Assembly (NCBI GenBank): GCA_021234155.1
Contig: JAJEKV010000073.1
Coordinates: forward strand, 560,213-624,212
Reading direction: 5' to 3'
Origin: Isoetes taiwanensis
Lineage: Eukaryota; Streptophyta; Lycopodiopsida; Isoetales; Isoetaceae
DNA length: 64,000 bases
Positions 22,334 to 33,470 of this stretch are shown piece by piece; position 1 is the stretch's first letter; the number at the start of each line of letters is the position of its first letter. The position numbers and the translations under genes were made by a program. The notes beneath the pieces were generated by a model. The model was not told the origin of the DNA and searched no databases. It saw nothing but the letters and a program-made list of their open reading frames with translations.

Positions 22334-22575
22334 GTAGACATAAAATGAAGCATGAGGAACTTGGAGAATGTAAAGTTGATCCTGCTTCTAGCAATCCAAT
22401 TGACCAGATTGCAGGAAATTTTCAATCTGCCTGTCCATCACGAACTTATGAGGATGCGCATTCAGAAGATTTAGAATATAGAAGCAGAGATACAAAGGAG
22501 TCCAAACCACAAGGAAACTCAGTAGTTGCTTCTACCAATCAAGATGATGCAGAAACCATGCAATCTGCTGCATAA
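22246..22575 (+). CDS. Unrecognised 109-codon open frame, possible exon of an unknown gene
   Basis: The frame starts MRLIVQQNLPSWLEAQENKS and ends TMQSAA before TAA. It is hydrophilic, rich in N, Q, E, S and D, with no membrane segment or known motif. The first ~30 codons are duplicated at 21676-21779 with an unchanged peptide, which suggests that this part was coding when duplicated. A splice acceptor-like sequence precedes it, so it may be a terminal exon rather than a complete gene. No upstream exon could be identified. Start at 22246 is simply the first ATG. Function unknown. Confidence 0.35.
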   Translation: MRLIVQQNLPSWLEAQENKSNAGQPQNNLGRHKMKHEELGECKVDPASSNPIDQIAGNFQSACPSRTYEDAHSEDLEYRSRDTKESKPQGNSVVASTNQDDAETMQSAA

Positions 22576-22865
22576 AACCTTATGAGAATGCACTATTCCT
22601 TTATAGATAGAGACCATGGATCCTACCTAATACATTGCTAGAATATCATAATACAATTACAGAAGACGAAGAAGCAGATTAAAACAATACTATACTAATA
22701 ATAAAACGTCTGAAGCACCAGGTATGAGTACTCCAAACATGTAAATTCAATTTGTATAGGTGCAACTGACATGTTTAAAACATAATACAACATATTGCCC
22801 TTGCTTGGATGGAGGAATTTGAACTCAAGGCAAGTTGCCAAGAAGTCCTTGCAGTCAATTTTGTT
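22576..22865. other. Short AT-rich spacer
   Basis: No feature recognised between the unidentified open frame and the segmental duplication. Confidence 0.4.
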
Positions 22866-24236
22866 CAATGCTCAGTTGTTTGTGATGAACTACAACATGC
22901 CTTATCATTAGCCGGCGATTTACTCACTTTATATCCAATATGTGTGGTACTGGTGCTTGTTTTTGCTTAAACTAAATTTAGCCTTAAAGACTTCGAAGGT
23001 GGGATGGACGAAGGTGGGCTAGGCCAGATAATATTCTATGCATCCAACAATTGTGGAACCGGTATGCCAGTTGTGTGAATATGCCAATTGTGAGAAAATG
23101 TCGCATTGCTTGTTTTGACGACTTCATTGGGACAAAATCATGCAATAAGATGTACTGAATTAGAAATGAAGGAAATGGAAGCATGTGTTAACTGTATGAG
23201 GACTTGTTGGCAATATAATATTCACTGCAGAACACAAGATTTCATGCACAAAAAAATTCAGAGGATTAGAAAATGAGAGTGTATAATCACCAAAATGGTG
23301 TTTATGCTCATGTTACCCTTGCTTTCATTGGTCCCTGGTGATATAGAAGCTGCATAGAGCTCTTTGGACAAATGTTTAAGAATTGCTACAGAAACGACCT
23401 TCAAAGGGAGAAGCTTCGAGCTCAAATCATTTATCGATTTCATGTTCCGTTGTTTTAAGCATGTCTTACGGCCCTACAAAGGTCCAATGGATGAAAGCTG
23501 GTAGAATTTTGTTGGGAGAGGTCTTCGTTTGTGGAAATGACCAACAAATGTAGTGCTCCGATGAATAAGCAGTCGGGGACTACGGCTGCAGACTTTGAGA
23601 GCAAGCAGATAAAGAGCAGATAAAGAGTGCGTTGTTGTATTTGGTCTTGGTCTTATATGGCATTAGCTTTGTCTTAATTTTATAATAAGGAGTCATTGAA
23701 ATTAAGCATATTTTCAACCAAGAACCATGTTTATGGTATGTAGGCAAGATGAAGGACTCAAAAAGGCATAAACCTCTACAAAAAATAGTTATTATATATA
23801 GGTTATATATAGTTATTATATATAGTTATTATATATAGGTCTCTCTCTCTCTCTCTCTCTAACTTACGACAAAATTATATCTCTAAACATTTATTCTATT
23901 TAAAATGTAATAGTGATACATCAACATATATTTTGTAAAACTCCTCCTCCTCCTCGGGGGAAGGGGGAAGGGGGGGAAGGGGGGTGCAGTCTTTTGGCTT
24001 GCAAAGAAAGAATGAACATGATTGTCAAATGTTAATGTGACCCTAAATAGTACATGCAGATTGAATAACACATGTTCCGAAAATAAGTGACGACCATATT
24101 CATCATATGAGAAATTTATCTAAACATTGAGATGATGAAAAACCTTCCAGCGTTAAGTTGCCACAGTTAGAAGAAAAACATCAAGTTCCAATGAAGTTGC
24201 CACAGTTAGAAGAGCCTAACTGAAGGTCATCTTACC
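22866..24236. repeat. Segmental direct duplication, copy A
   Basis: Begins CAATGCTCAGTTGTTTGTG and ends AAGGTCATCTTACC, matching 25781-27130 in the same orientation at high identity over about 1.35 kb. Copy A differs by an expanded TATATA plus (CT)n tract (about 23776-23861) and a G-rich expansion after CTCCTCCTCC (23941-23986). Its open frames, such as the 66-codon minus frames found in both copies, have no recognised family, so the content may be non-coding repeat. Confidence 0.9.
23776..23861. repeat. Compound microsatellite (TATATAGTTAT)n (CT)n
   Basis: Three TATATAGTTAT-type copies are followed by about ten CT dinucleotides. Copy B of the duplication has only a single GATTATATATAGG and no CT run, so the tract expanded after duplication or was lost from B. 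Confidence 0.85.
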
Positions 24237-24239
24237 TTT

Positions 24240-24330
24240 AACTTTTTGCTCAACATGTTCCCTATCATCATGCATCATAATTGCAACAACTTCTCCACAT
24301 TAACATACTCTTGTTATGCTCACTAATATA
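24240..24330 (+). repeat. Inverted repeat pair 1, left arm
   Basis: AACTTTTTGCTCAACATG...TATGCTCACTAAT is the reverse complement of 27961-28048 over about 90 bp, with a 3-bp indel and few mismatches. It begins just past the end of segmental copy A. Confidence 0.88.
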
Positions 24331-24412
24331 ATGGAATGTTATAAAATGGCCTATCAATATATGTTCAAGACATACTAATAATAATAACGACGACAATGAC
24401 ATATTAATAATA

Positions 24413-24664
24413 GGGCAAATTGCAAAAATACCCCTTTTATGATTTATTTGTGTTTAAAAAATAACATAACTTGTGATTCCAGACTCCAATTCAAGTGATT
24501 TTAGCTTGAATGGAAAGATGTCATCTCATATACAATTCATCTGAAGAACAGATTTCTATTTGGATCAGCAAAAGAAAGTTATGGCCATTTTATCAAAAAT
24601 ACCCCTAGCATTGGGGCGTTTTCACAATTTTGCAAAAAAATAGCGGTATTTATACAATTTGCCC
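24413..24664. mobile_element. 252-bp MITE with 22-bp terminal inverted repeats
   Basis: The left end starts GGGCAAATTGCAAAAATACC and the right end, reverse complemented, starts GGGCAAATTGTATAAATACC; the 22-bp termini differ at three positions. The flanks TTAATAATA (24404-24412) and TTAATGGTA (24665-24673) form an imperfect 9-bp target-site duplication, the length made by Mutator-like elements. The interior has no coding capacity and contains phrases such as AGAAAGTTATGGCCATTTTA that are common inside plant elements of this kind. Confidence 0.85.
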
Positions 24665-24673
24665 TTAATGGTA

Positions 24674-25780
24674 CCTGCTAGCATATATTAGAAATAAAAT
24701 TTATGCTCGGCTAGAACATTACCAAAATAAGGATCACACTCGACCTCACCGGCAACACGTGAATTTCATTCACAATGGCATTAGTTACTTAACAACATTG
24801 CAATTGCTGCTAGACATTAGAGGCACTATCCTCTACACAAGTTTACTGCCTAGAAACGCTATAGACTGTACTTTAGTTGTGTTTATTAAGGTGATTTTAG
24901 TATGGTTGTACATTATAAATTAGAAGTTTGTCGCTTTATAATTTCAGGAGGAATAATGGTTGAAACTCTTCGATGGACTATACACTATGAAGCATCAAAT
25001 TTCACAAAAAAAGGTGTCCAAGGATGTTGTTTCTTAGGAAGCCAATAATTTCAACGTGTGCATGACATGATCTCTTCATGAAAGTTGACCGGCTTCTTAT
25101 TTCTATTCTATTCTATTCTCATAAATGCACAACAACATATCCTCATGCAACACCTCTTCTTGTATTGATGTATTAATAGCATGAGCAAGATGCTTGCTTT
25201 TGGACTGAACATTTTGAACAAATATTTGCATTCTTTTATGTTTTTGTACGATAGTATATAGAGGATGTAGCATTCATCAAGATTATCTCTCTAACATATT
25301 GAGGGAGAAAAAAATTCCTAATTTGTATAGTGTACTCAGAGATACAAATCCTGCAATATGTTTGTAGGAAATGATGAATCATAGCAAGATTTATGGCACA
25401 TGTTAAAACAGACAATATGCAAGGGTTGTAAGTGAAAATGTCTTGCTATTATTCACATGGCAACCACTTTATGGAGCATTGAAGGTCAAACCTTCACATC
25501 ATTGCCAAGGTCTAAGCCTTGGCAATTCTTTGAAAAACTATGTTTCTATATTCGTAGAGAGAATACAATAGAGAACGAGAATGACAACATGAAATGAAGA
25601 GAATTTCAAGCACACTTCTTTGATGCAGTCAATCCTCAACCCAACATTTCTCCAACCATTCAAGCCACAGGTTTGAGGTTGCTCCCATAGTCCCTCCAGT
25701 CTGCGTCCACGTTAAAGAAGATTTGCAACGCCGCTGCCAATTTTGAATCTGTAGTGAGTCTAAGGTTGCAAAAGAATGCT
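24674..25780. other. Spacer between segmental copies; LINE-tail-like tract and hairpin
   Basis: A run of TTCTA units at 25101-25120 resembles the tail of LINE-B and may mark a very short retroelement remnant. A perfect 10-bp hairpin (ATTGCCAAGG, loop TCTAAG, CCTTGGCAAT) lies at 25501-25526. No gene is recognised. Confidence 0.5.
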
Positions 25781-27130
25781 CAATGCTCAGTTGTTTGTGA
25801 TGAACTACAACATGCTTTATCATTAGCCGGCGATTTACTCACGTTATATCCAATATGTGTGGTACTGGTGCTTGTTTTTGCTTAAACTAAATTTAGCCTT
25901 AAAGGCTTCGAAGGTGGGATGGACGAAGGTGGGCTAGGCCAGATAATATTCTATGCATATAACAATTGTGGAACCAGTATGCCAGTTGTGTGAATATGCC
26001 AATTGTGAGAAAATGTCGCATTGCTTGTTTTAATAACTTCATTGGAACAAAATCATGCAACAGGATGTACTGAATTAGAAATGAAGGAAATGGAAGCATG
26101 TGTTAACTGCATGAGAACTTCTTGGCAATATAATATTCACTGCACAACAAAGATTTCATGTACAAAAAAATTCAGAGGATTAGAAAATGAGAGAGTGTAT
26201 AATCACCAAAATGGTGTTTATGCTCATGTTACCCTTACTCTCATTGAAGTCCCTGGTGATATAGAAGCTACATAGAGCTCGTTGGACAAATGTTTAAGAA
26301 TTGCTACAGATAACGACCTTCAAAGGGAGAAGCTTCGAGCTCACATCATTTATCGATTTCATGCTCCATTGTTTTGAGCATGTCTTATGGCCCTACAAAA
26401 AACCAATGGATGAAAGCTGGTAGAATTTTGTTGGGAGAGGTCTTCTTTTGTGGAAATGACCAACAAATGTAGTGCTCAGATGAATAAGCAATCGGGAAGA
26501 GCAAGCAGATAAAGAGCAGATAAAGAGTGCGTTGTTATATTTGGTCTTGGTCTCATATGGCATTAGCTTTGTCTTAATTTTATAATAAGAAGTCATCGAA
26601 ATTAAGCATATTTTCAACCAAGAACCATGTTTATAGTATGTAGGCAAGATGAAGGACTCAAAAAGGCATAAACCTCTACAAAAAATAGTTGATTATATAT
26701 AGGTCATTTCACCTTGCAACATAAGCCATGCACGTTGGAAACTGTTATTTCAACATATCTCTAACTTACAACAAAATTATATCTCTAAACATTTATTCTA
26801 TTTAAAATGTAATAGTGATACATCAACATATATTTTGTAAAACTCCTCCTCCTCCTCCTCCTCCTCCTCGGGGGACAGTCTTTTGGCTTGCAAAGAAAGA
26901 ATGGACATGATTGTCAAATGTTAATGCTACCCTAAATAGTGCATGCAGATTGAATAATACATGTTACAAAAATAAGTGACGACCATATTCATCATATGAG
27001 AAATTTATCTAAACATTGAGATGATGAAAAACATCAAGTTTCACTGTTAAGTTGCCACAGTTAGAAGAAAAACATCAAGTTCCAGTGAAGTTGCTACAGT
27101 TAGAAGAGCCTAACTGAAGGTCATCTTACC
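25781..27130. repeat. Segmental direct duplication, copy B
   Basis: Partner of 22866-24236. It carries (CTC)n of about nine units at 26843-26867 where copy A has fewer units plus a G-rich run, and lacks copy A's (CT)n microsatellite. The rest differs by scattered substitutions and short indels. Confidence 0.9.
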
Positions 27131-27828
27131 ATAAAATGGAATTCCTATAAATGTATAAAATGGAAAAAGGGCAATTAAACTTGCAGGTGCAAAATCCAAC
27201 AGAAGGGGCCTTGAGAGCACACTTGGAAAGCGGAGCAAAACATGCATGGCAGATTAGGAGCGGTTAAAATTGTGAGTATGCCGAGATGAGATGATTTGTC
27301 AGTACACCTGAGTTGCCCAAGTCTCTATGAATTGATTTTACTCGTGAATCCATCCGCATGCAACCAAATAACACAAAGAGAGATACCGAGCGCCTTCAAA
27401 CCGTTGGGGTCCTTTGGATCAGCATCGAGAAAAACGCTTCTCCTTCAATTGACATGCATAAATCAGCCCGGTATGCACGAGGCAATTGTGTTCAAGATAC
27501 TGAAACTACCCAAGTCTCTATGAATTGATTCGATTCTGATGAATCCGCCCTGCATGCAATAAAATACCACAAAGAAAGATACCAGGGCCGCCTTCAAATC
27601 GTGGGTGTCCCTGTGAGGAAATCAATCGTCTGCCATCTCAGTTTGTGAATCCTCCTCATAGCATGCAAAGCAAAAATTTACTTTCAAGAAGCCATGCGGA
27701 ACAGCAAGCGAAAAGGGAAGGAAAAAGGAAGAACAATCTAAAAGGCAAGAAAAGAGGAAGAATGATCTAAAGAGGAAGAAAAGAGGAAGAGCAATCTCAA
27801 AGGGAAGAAAAGAGGATGGATAGAGCCA
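27131..27828. repeat. Local direct duplication and purine-rich tandem repeat
   Basis: A ~100-bp phrase (CCAAGTCTCTATGAATTGAT...CCTTCAAA) occurs at 27314-27412 and 27508-27610 with about 85 percent visual similarity. From about 27690 to 27826 a purine-rich ~30-bp unit (AAAAGAGGAAGA.CAATCT) is repeated roughly four times. No gene is recognised; the minus-strand frame across it is low complexity. Confidence 0.7.
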
Positions 27829-27962
27829 AGGGAAGCAATGGGCAAGGAAGAGACGTTGCTGTGAGAAGACGCCGATAACCGACCACGAGAATGAATAGTG
27901 CATATATAGCTGCTCGCCCCTTCCCAGAATGCCGATCCGATGGCTCGGATCGATGCCTATTA
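27829..27962 (-). repeat. Inverted repeat pair 2, left arm, with TATA-like box
   Basis: On the minus strand this reads AATAGGCATCGATC...GCAGCTATATATGCACTATT...CTTGCCCATTGCTTCCC and matches 29387-29519 on the plus strand over ~133 bp with about five differences, all transitions. The CTATATATGC box followed by a pyrimidine-rich stretch resembles a plant core promoter. It abuts the right arm of inverted pair 1. Confidence 0.88.
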
Positions 27963-28048
27963 CATTAGTGAGCATAACAAGAGTATGTTAATGTGGAGAA
28001 GTTGTTGCAATTATGATGCATGATAGGGAACATGTTGAGCAAAAAGTT
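27961..28048 (-). repeat. Inverted repeat pair 1, right arm
   Basis: Reverse complement of 24240-24330. It touches the outer end of inverted pair 2 (27962), so a single rearranged block may contain both segments. Confidence 0.88.
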
Positions 28049-29386
28049 GAAATACTAACAAATCTAAAAATATATAGTGTTGTTAAGGTTTGGGTTTGCC
28101 ACTTTATGGATGAGAGTTCAAGCAATGGTACTGTCAATCCATTTTTTTCGCTTTAGTGGGTTAAGTTTAATTTTCCCGCTAACGTATGCTTCTTATATTC
28201 TAATCATCATACAGATTTCACTTTCACGGACCTCATCTCATCCGCTTATGTTTTTATCCTCTCATAATAGATAGCTCTAACTGGGCTTCTCTTGCCAACT
28301 TATGGTTGATCCTCTCATATTAGAACAAGCTTGACCGCTGCCAATTCAATGAGTCGTTGTTTTTAACCCAGTCATGGGTGCTTGCCCTCTTTATCCATTT
28401 TGGCTATGCTTTTGACCTCAACCTCGACTTTAAACTCGATCTCCACTCAGTCCCCCTAATACTGTTATTTGCTTTCATTTTTTTGGAGTTAATTTATTGT
28501 ATTTTCTTGGGCATTTCCTTCCTTATTGCATGGCACATATTGTCGTGCTTCAAAAATTGATTTGTATGATTTTCTTGTGCATTATTATGGTGGACCATCA
28601 TTGTGCATGTAGGAGATAAAATGTTGTTGCTAGATCAATGGCATTTTTTATTTTGGGACTTGTATTGTGATCAAAGCACTCTATTCTTCTTATATAGACT
28701 CATCTATCTTTTCTTAGAGGTCTTATATTTTTTCATCTTCTCCCTAGAAAATGATCTCGAGGTGATACGTTATTTTCATGTGGTTGGCTTTATTCGATGT
28801 TTTCACTAACACTTCCCTTGGTCTATTGCGATTAACTTAGGGATGGAAGCTTTGCAACCTCAAACTCCACCATTGTAGTTTTGCCGCAGTGTTCTTCAAT
28901 GCACTTGTGTCTAGAATGACTTGCTTTCCCAGGGGTTCATTTTCGCCATGCAATCGCGTTTATCTCTATGTATCACTAACCATACATTACCCCTCCTTAT
29001 CTTAACCATTAGTTTGTCAACATGCCATATATCTACCTATAACCAGGTATCATTTCCTTAACTAACACTTATTCATTTGTAAATATTCCTTTGAACCTTT
29101 TCTTTCACCGAGTCTTTTTGGTTGGTTTATTCAATTTTGTCTAGATACATGCATGTGGGTATCTTTATCATTTTTTTTCGAACATTTTTTACTCTATTGA
29201 TCTTGGTTATTTCTCTTGAAGTTTTGAATACTATTCTAGCCTATGTAGGGATATATGTCCTATGTTTCTAAAGTGGGTTTCATATAGTTTGGACTCCATG
29301 TCTTGATGTTTCTCGTCAGCGTGGCTTATATAGGAAGTCCTCTGGTTGCCGGCCAGTTTTTGTGTTCTTTGCGAGTCCCTTACCAG
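28049..29386. other. AT/pyrimidine-rich spacer, no gene recognised
   Basis: T-rich plus-strand frames give hydrophobic strings (for example 28357-28560 and 28603-28809) without known motifs. They are best explained by base composition. Confidence 0.45.
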
Positions 29387-29519
29387 AATAGGCATCGATC
29401 TGAGCCATCGGATCGGCATTCTGGGAAGGGACGAGCAGCTATATATGCACTATTCATTCTCGTGGTTGGTTATCGGTGTCTTCTCACAGCAGCGTCTCTT
29501 CCTTGCCCATTGCTTCCCT
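29387..29519 (+). repeat. Inverted repeat pair 2, right arm, with TATA-like box
   Basis: Plus-strand copy of the promoter-like segment; CTATATATGC lies at about 29438-29447. Together with the hairpin near 30091 it might be part of a solo LTR or other element with its own promoter, but LTR ends were not found. Confidence 0.85.
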
Positions 29520-29653
29520 CCCTACCCGCCCTTTTATATAGTTTGGAGTTTGTTTCATGTTAATGTTTATTTCTTTTTCAATACTAACTGTATTATCCTC
29601 CACTCATTGGGTGTTGCTATGGTGATTATGATCGTCTATTTCTTATATGTTTT

Positions 29654-29815
29654 TGTTATTGGGTGATGCTATCTCTATGTTTTTCCACCCGTTGGGTGAT
29701 GCTAGATGATTTCCACCTGTTGGTGATGCTATTTTTCTTTCCACCTATTGGTGATGCTATTTTTCTTTCCACCTATTGGTGATGCTATTTTTCTTTTTCC
29801 ACCTCTCGGTGATGT
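29654..29815. repeat. Tandem repeat, ~29-30 bp unit
   Basis: About five units of TTGGTGATGCTATTTTTCTT plus TCCACCTA, the central ones nearly identical and the outer ones degenerate. Confidence 0.88.
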
Positions 29816-30084
29816 TTTCTATTTCTATATATGTTTGTTTACGGTTTCTAACGTCCAAAGGGTGTTTTTGTTTTCTGGGGACTATTTTCTTAGGGGGTGC
29901 TCGCCTGCCATGGTTGTACCTATTTTATTAATGTTTAACGGGTACTTTCTAAGCATTTCTCCCCTTTTTCCAGGTGTCACATATTCCATGGCATTGATGC
30001 GCATTTGGGCTGGCTTCACCAATTTCCTACCTTGCTCTTCAATGCATCCTCGAGGCCATTGGCGACCATTTCTCATTAGGGTTT

Positions 30085-30124
30085 TCCTTGAAAACCCGAA
30101 AGGGCGGGGTTTTTTATCCCGATG
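30085..30124 (+). other. AAAACCC-GAAAGGGC-GGGGTTTT hairpin motif
   Basis: TTGAAAACCCGAAAGGGCGG followed by GGTTTTTTATCCCG can fold with AAAACCC pairing to GGGTTTT. Similar motifs occur near 14968 (in the LINE-B 3' UTR) and 56121. Comparable CCC...GGGTTTTTAA hairpins are known in the R region of plant LTR retrotransposons, where they lie near the polyadenylation site, so this probably marks a retroelement end. Confidence 0.5.
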
Positions 30125-30559
30125 AGAAGTTGTCGCCATTGTCCTCTCTCTTGCCTTTGCTTATTTTCTTATTTCATTATGGGGTAGCTAGACATTATTC
30201 CTATGGTCAGCTCCCCATTCATATTTTACCACACATGTAATGCATGAACCATCATTCAATTAAATTGGGATTATGTCTTAATTTTGGGATAAATTTTATA
30301 TTGCACTTTTTTAGTAACTTTGTTAAATGAAATTTTTTAGTAACTTTGTTGCCCTTAGACTAGAATAGACGTTAACATATAATCACACACGGGAATATAA
30401 ATTCACACCTTAACTTCAAATTACAAAATCATATATCATGAAACTCAAGTAGTACACAACTTTTATTAAAAGTGATTGATACATAGTAACTGTTTATCAT
30501 TTTTCCACCAACATCCCCAAGGATATGAGAACCTTATTCCTTACATCCTGAGGTATTGT
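30125..30559. other. AT-rich spacer before the transposase-like gene
   Basis: No feature recognised. It may contain the unresolved 3' end of the transposase-like element that reads toward it. Confidence 0.4.
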
Positions 30560-33470
30560 AAGTCTCGCTGTTTTACTAGGAATAGTTTTTGGAGTCCACG
30601 AGTACAATACGGTTTCAATGTCTAGCCAAAGATCAGGATCACTAGGATTTCTCCTCCACCTCTTTGTCCAACAATCAATATCTTTCTTTTATCGGTGACA
30701 TTACTCAACTGATGTCTTGGACACCACCATTCCACGCAGCACCTTATTGAAGTTAACATCACCTTCTTCTTTGCAAATATCCAAGATAGTCCATCCCAAC
30801 CACCTTTGGATAGGTCTCTAGATCTCTTTGGTTTTACTACTACAAATTGGTGGCACTCCACGTCGGTAGAAGGTTCATAACAATCCATGCCTAGATATTT
30901 TGGCCTATCCTTCTTAGGACCAACATAGTGTTTATCAGTTGAGGAGGAGCATATGCCTTCACAATGCTACTAATGGTACCATCATCTTAAAACGACACCA
31001 GCTAATGTTTTCCACTTACTTTTAGGGAACCACCCTTCTTTCAGCTCTTCCGAGGATGTGTCTACCTCATCCAACAAGTTGATCACCTTCTTCCAATAAT
31101 CTATCAATGCGATTAGTCTCATCCGAATTAGTTTGCCAATGCTTGATGTAGTCATTGATGCCATCCTTAGTCAAGCCCAATTGTTTGACTTCTTCAGGTT
31201 GGTTTTAGAGCTTTTGGTTGACCGGGGAGGTATCATAGGCTTGCCATTTTGCATCCCTGCGCCAAATTTCTGCCCCACCTCTCCACTTCTCCTCTGAAGG
31301 TCTCATTTTCCATTGCATGATTGGAATCCCTTCTCTCACCCAAAAAAAGTGAATTGAAGAGGTCTAGAATGACCTTCCATGTCGAGAGCATAACCATCCA
31401 CAAAACTCTTCCAATCGGGCACTTCTTCTATGATAGATCCTATAGGAGATGGATTTGTACATCCATGAAATATTTCCAATAGCACAGGAAAGTTGGTAAG
31501 CTGTCTGCTTTGTCTCAATACATGACTATATTTTCCAAACAATGCATCCACATCCTCATGAGTATGTAGGGCATTAGGAACCCCAAATTGACTCTTTCAA
31601 AAATACCCACGGCTGTTAAGTAGGATAGGAAAGAAAACATCCACTGTTCTTATTTTGACCAGCACAATTATCTAGTTGCAAGAGGAGGCTTTAAGGGCGG
31701 ATCTCGAGGTTTAGCGCGAGATGTTGAAGCTCCAACATGTTCATTAGGTCCATTCCTCCTAAATCTTGCCTTGCTAAACTTTTCAATACTATTAGGGGTT
31801 CCATCCAACAATGCACTATGTAGTGCACGGCTAGAAATTTGTAGGATCCCTGTGAGGTGACCATTGTAACCCTTCTCATAGTTTCTTAAACACCTCATGA
31901 TACTCCCAATGTGAAAATCTGGACCATCACTCCACAACTCTAATTTGAAAATGGCCATAATAGGTCTCGAGGCGCCCATGCAATATTGCCCAGTCATTGA
32001 AATGCGCAAAGGGTATGATCTTCCACATGACTTAGGAATATACTTGAATTGTGGAAGACAAGTCTTGTTGGTCCATTTTATCATGTATAATACATAGATA
32101 GTTATTAGGATCCATTGCGGATAAGGTCCTCCACATCCAATAAGTTGATCTACATGATAGTTGATCCTGTCATATGGTCCTTCATATGTTCCTTATCTTT
32201 GCCCTTAGACTTGGTTGCCGCAGTCTTATCTAGTGTCTCCTTGACTTAGCACATAAATTGCACTTGGCAAAGTTGTTTGAAGTTGCTATGGTCACATGCT
32301 TGAAATGCTTATTCCATAGCCTACTAAAACTGGAATTTTGGGATATAGAGGCCACTCAAGTTCCCGAAGCAATGCATTTATTTCCTCTAATATGCTCTTC
32401 CGGGTACAATGGGATGGCAATCTCTTTTCAACAATAACTCTACCCTGTTCATCCTTCTTACTCTTATGTGGCATGTTTTTACGCATTGAAATCCACATAT
32501 CTTTCAAATATTTCCTTTGCGGCTATAGTTCTTGAGGTAGGCCTTACCGGGCCGGTGTTCCCATGCAATGCAATTTTACTACCATTTTCATGTCTCTTTT
32601 GCCGGTTATTGCCAAGAAGAGGTTGGAATTCCATGTATAGCCATCCATGCTTTTGAACATATCCACTTTCCATTCAATGGGAATCTTTTCTTCTTTGATC
32701 TTTCATCCTGGAATTGCATAGCCAAATATGGTGTACATGAAATTCCTCCTGCTATCACACTTATGTTCTTGATATGTAGCTCTTACCACCATCTCATCTA
32801 TTGTGAACATTCTATCAGGAGGCCCAACAACATTCACTTCCTCTAACCTCGCATCGGGGCTTCAGGGAGAACAATCATAATCGACTTACATCTTTTGGTG
32901 GGATAATGTTTGAAAGTTGGAAGTGGCCTCTTGCTACCTTTGTGTGAACATTATTGACAATGGTTCTACATCTATAGGAAGCGTGTAGTTCCCCTTGGTT
33001 GAATCTTGTCCCTAGGCCATGCAACAATAGTTGGAACCTCTAGTTGCTTCACACAAGCTAGGCATTCTTGTTTGCACCAACCCTTTTCCTTCCAATTGTC
33101 ATATAATTTTGAGATTGCCACACCTAACATGTCCTCCCCTAATCTTTCATCATTCAACTTTGCATTGATAGGATCTGCTTAAACAATAATCCCTTCTCCC
33201 TCTGCCTCTACATTTGCATGCATGTAGGATCTTGACTTTTGTTTTTCCAATCGACTGAGAGTATAAAGTACAATTTCCTTTCTGTGGCATCATCCTTTTC
33301 ATTTGAGGTCTTTTCCTTTCCTTTGCCATCATCTTTGTCATCTTCATCCTTTTCATTTCTAGTCTTTTCCTTTCCTTTCCCATCATCTTTGTCATCTTCA
33401 TTAGTTGGGGATTTTCCTTGCCTTGATCACCATCATTTGGGGCCTTGGGGGATTTAGCATTTTGCATGCC
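30560..33470 (-). pseudogene. Transposase-like gene (DNCAGQNKN / HTHEDVD family), copy 1
   Basis: Reading from about 33470 downward: a K/M/E-rich N-terminal frame with an internal ~55-bp duplication (33308-33405), then LNDERLGEDMLGVAISKLYD with a cysteine pair, YHVDQLIGCGG, MIKWTNKTCLPQF, LELWSDGPDFHIGS, QLDNCAGQNKN (Asp codon 31670-31672), THEDVDALFGKYSHVLRQ (about 31505-31560), DWKSFVDGY, and FWVREGIPIMQWKMRPSEEKW. A D-N-C-x-G-Q-N-K-N box followed by (G)HTHEDxDxxF recurs in a group of uncharacterised eukaryotic proteins thought to have an RNase H-like (DDE) transposase fold, related to DUF7869. Numerous stops and frameshifts, or unrecognised introns, break it. Terminal inverted repeats and target duplication were not found. 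Confidence 0.6.

Noticed and set aside
27622-27975. 117-codon minus-strand frame shared with 29346-29666
   Set aside because: The shared peptide arises because both contain the 133-bp inverted promoter-like segment; outside it the frames are purine-tract translation or unrelated.
28357-28809. Hydrophobic open frames resembling membrane proteins
   Set aside because: T-rich DNA gives F/L/I-rich peptides by composition alone; no family pattern or plausible exon borders seen.
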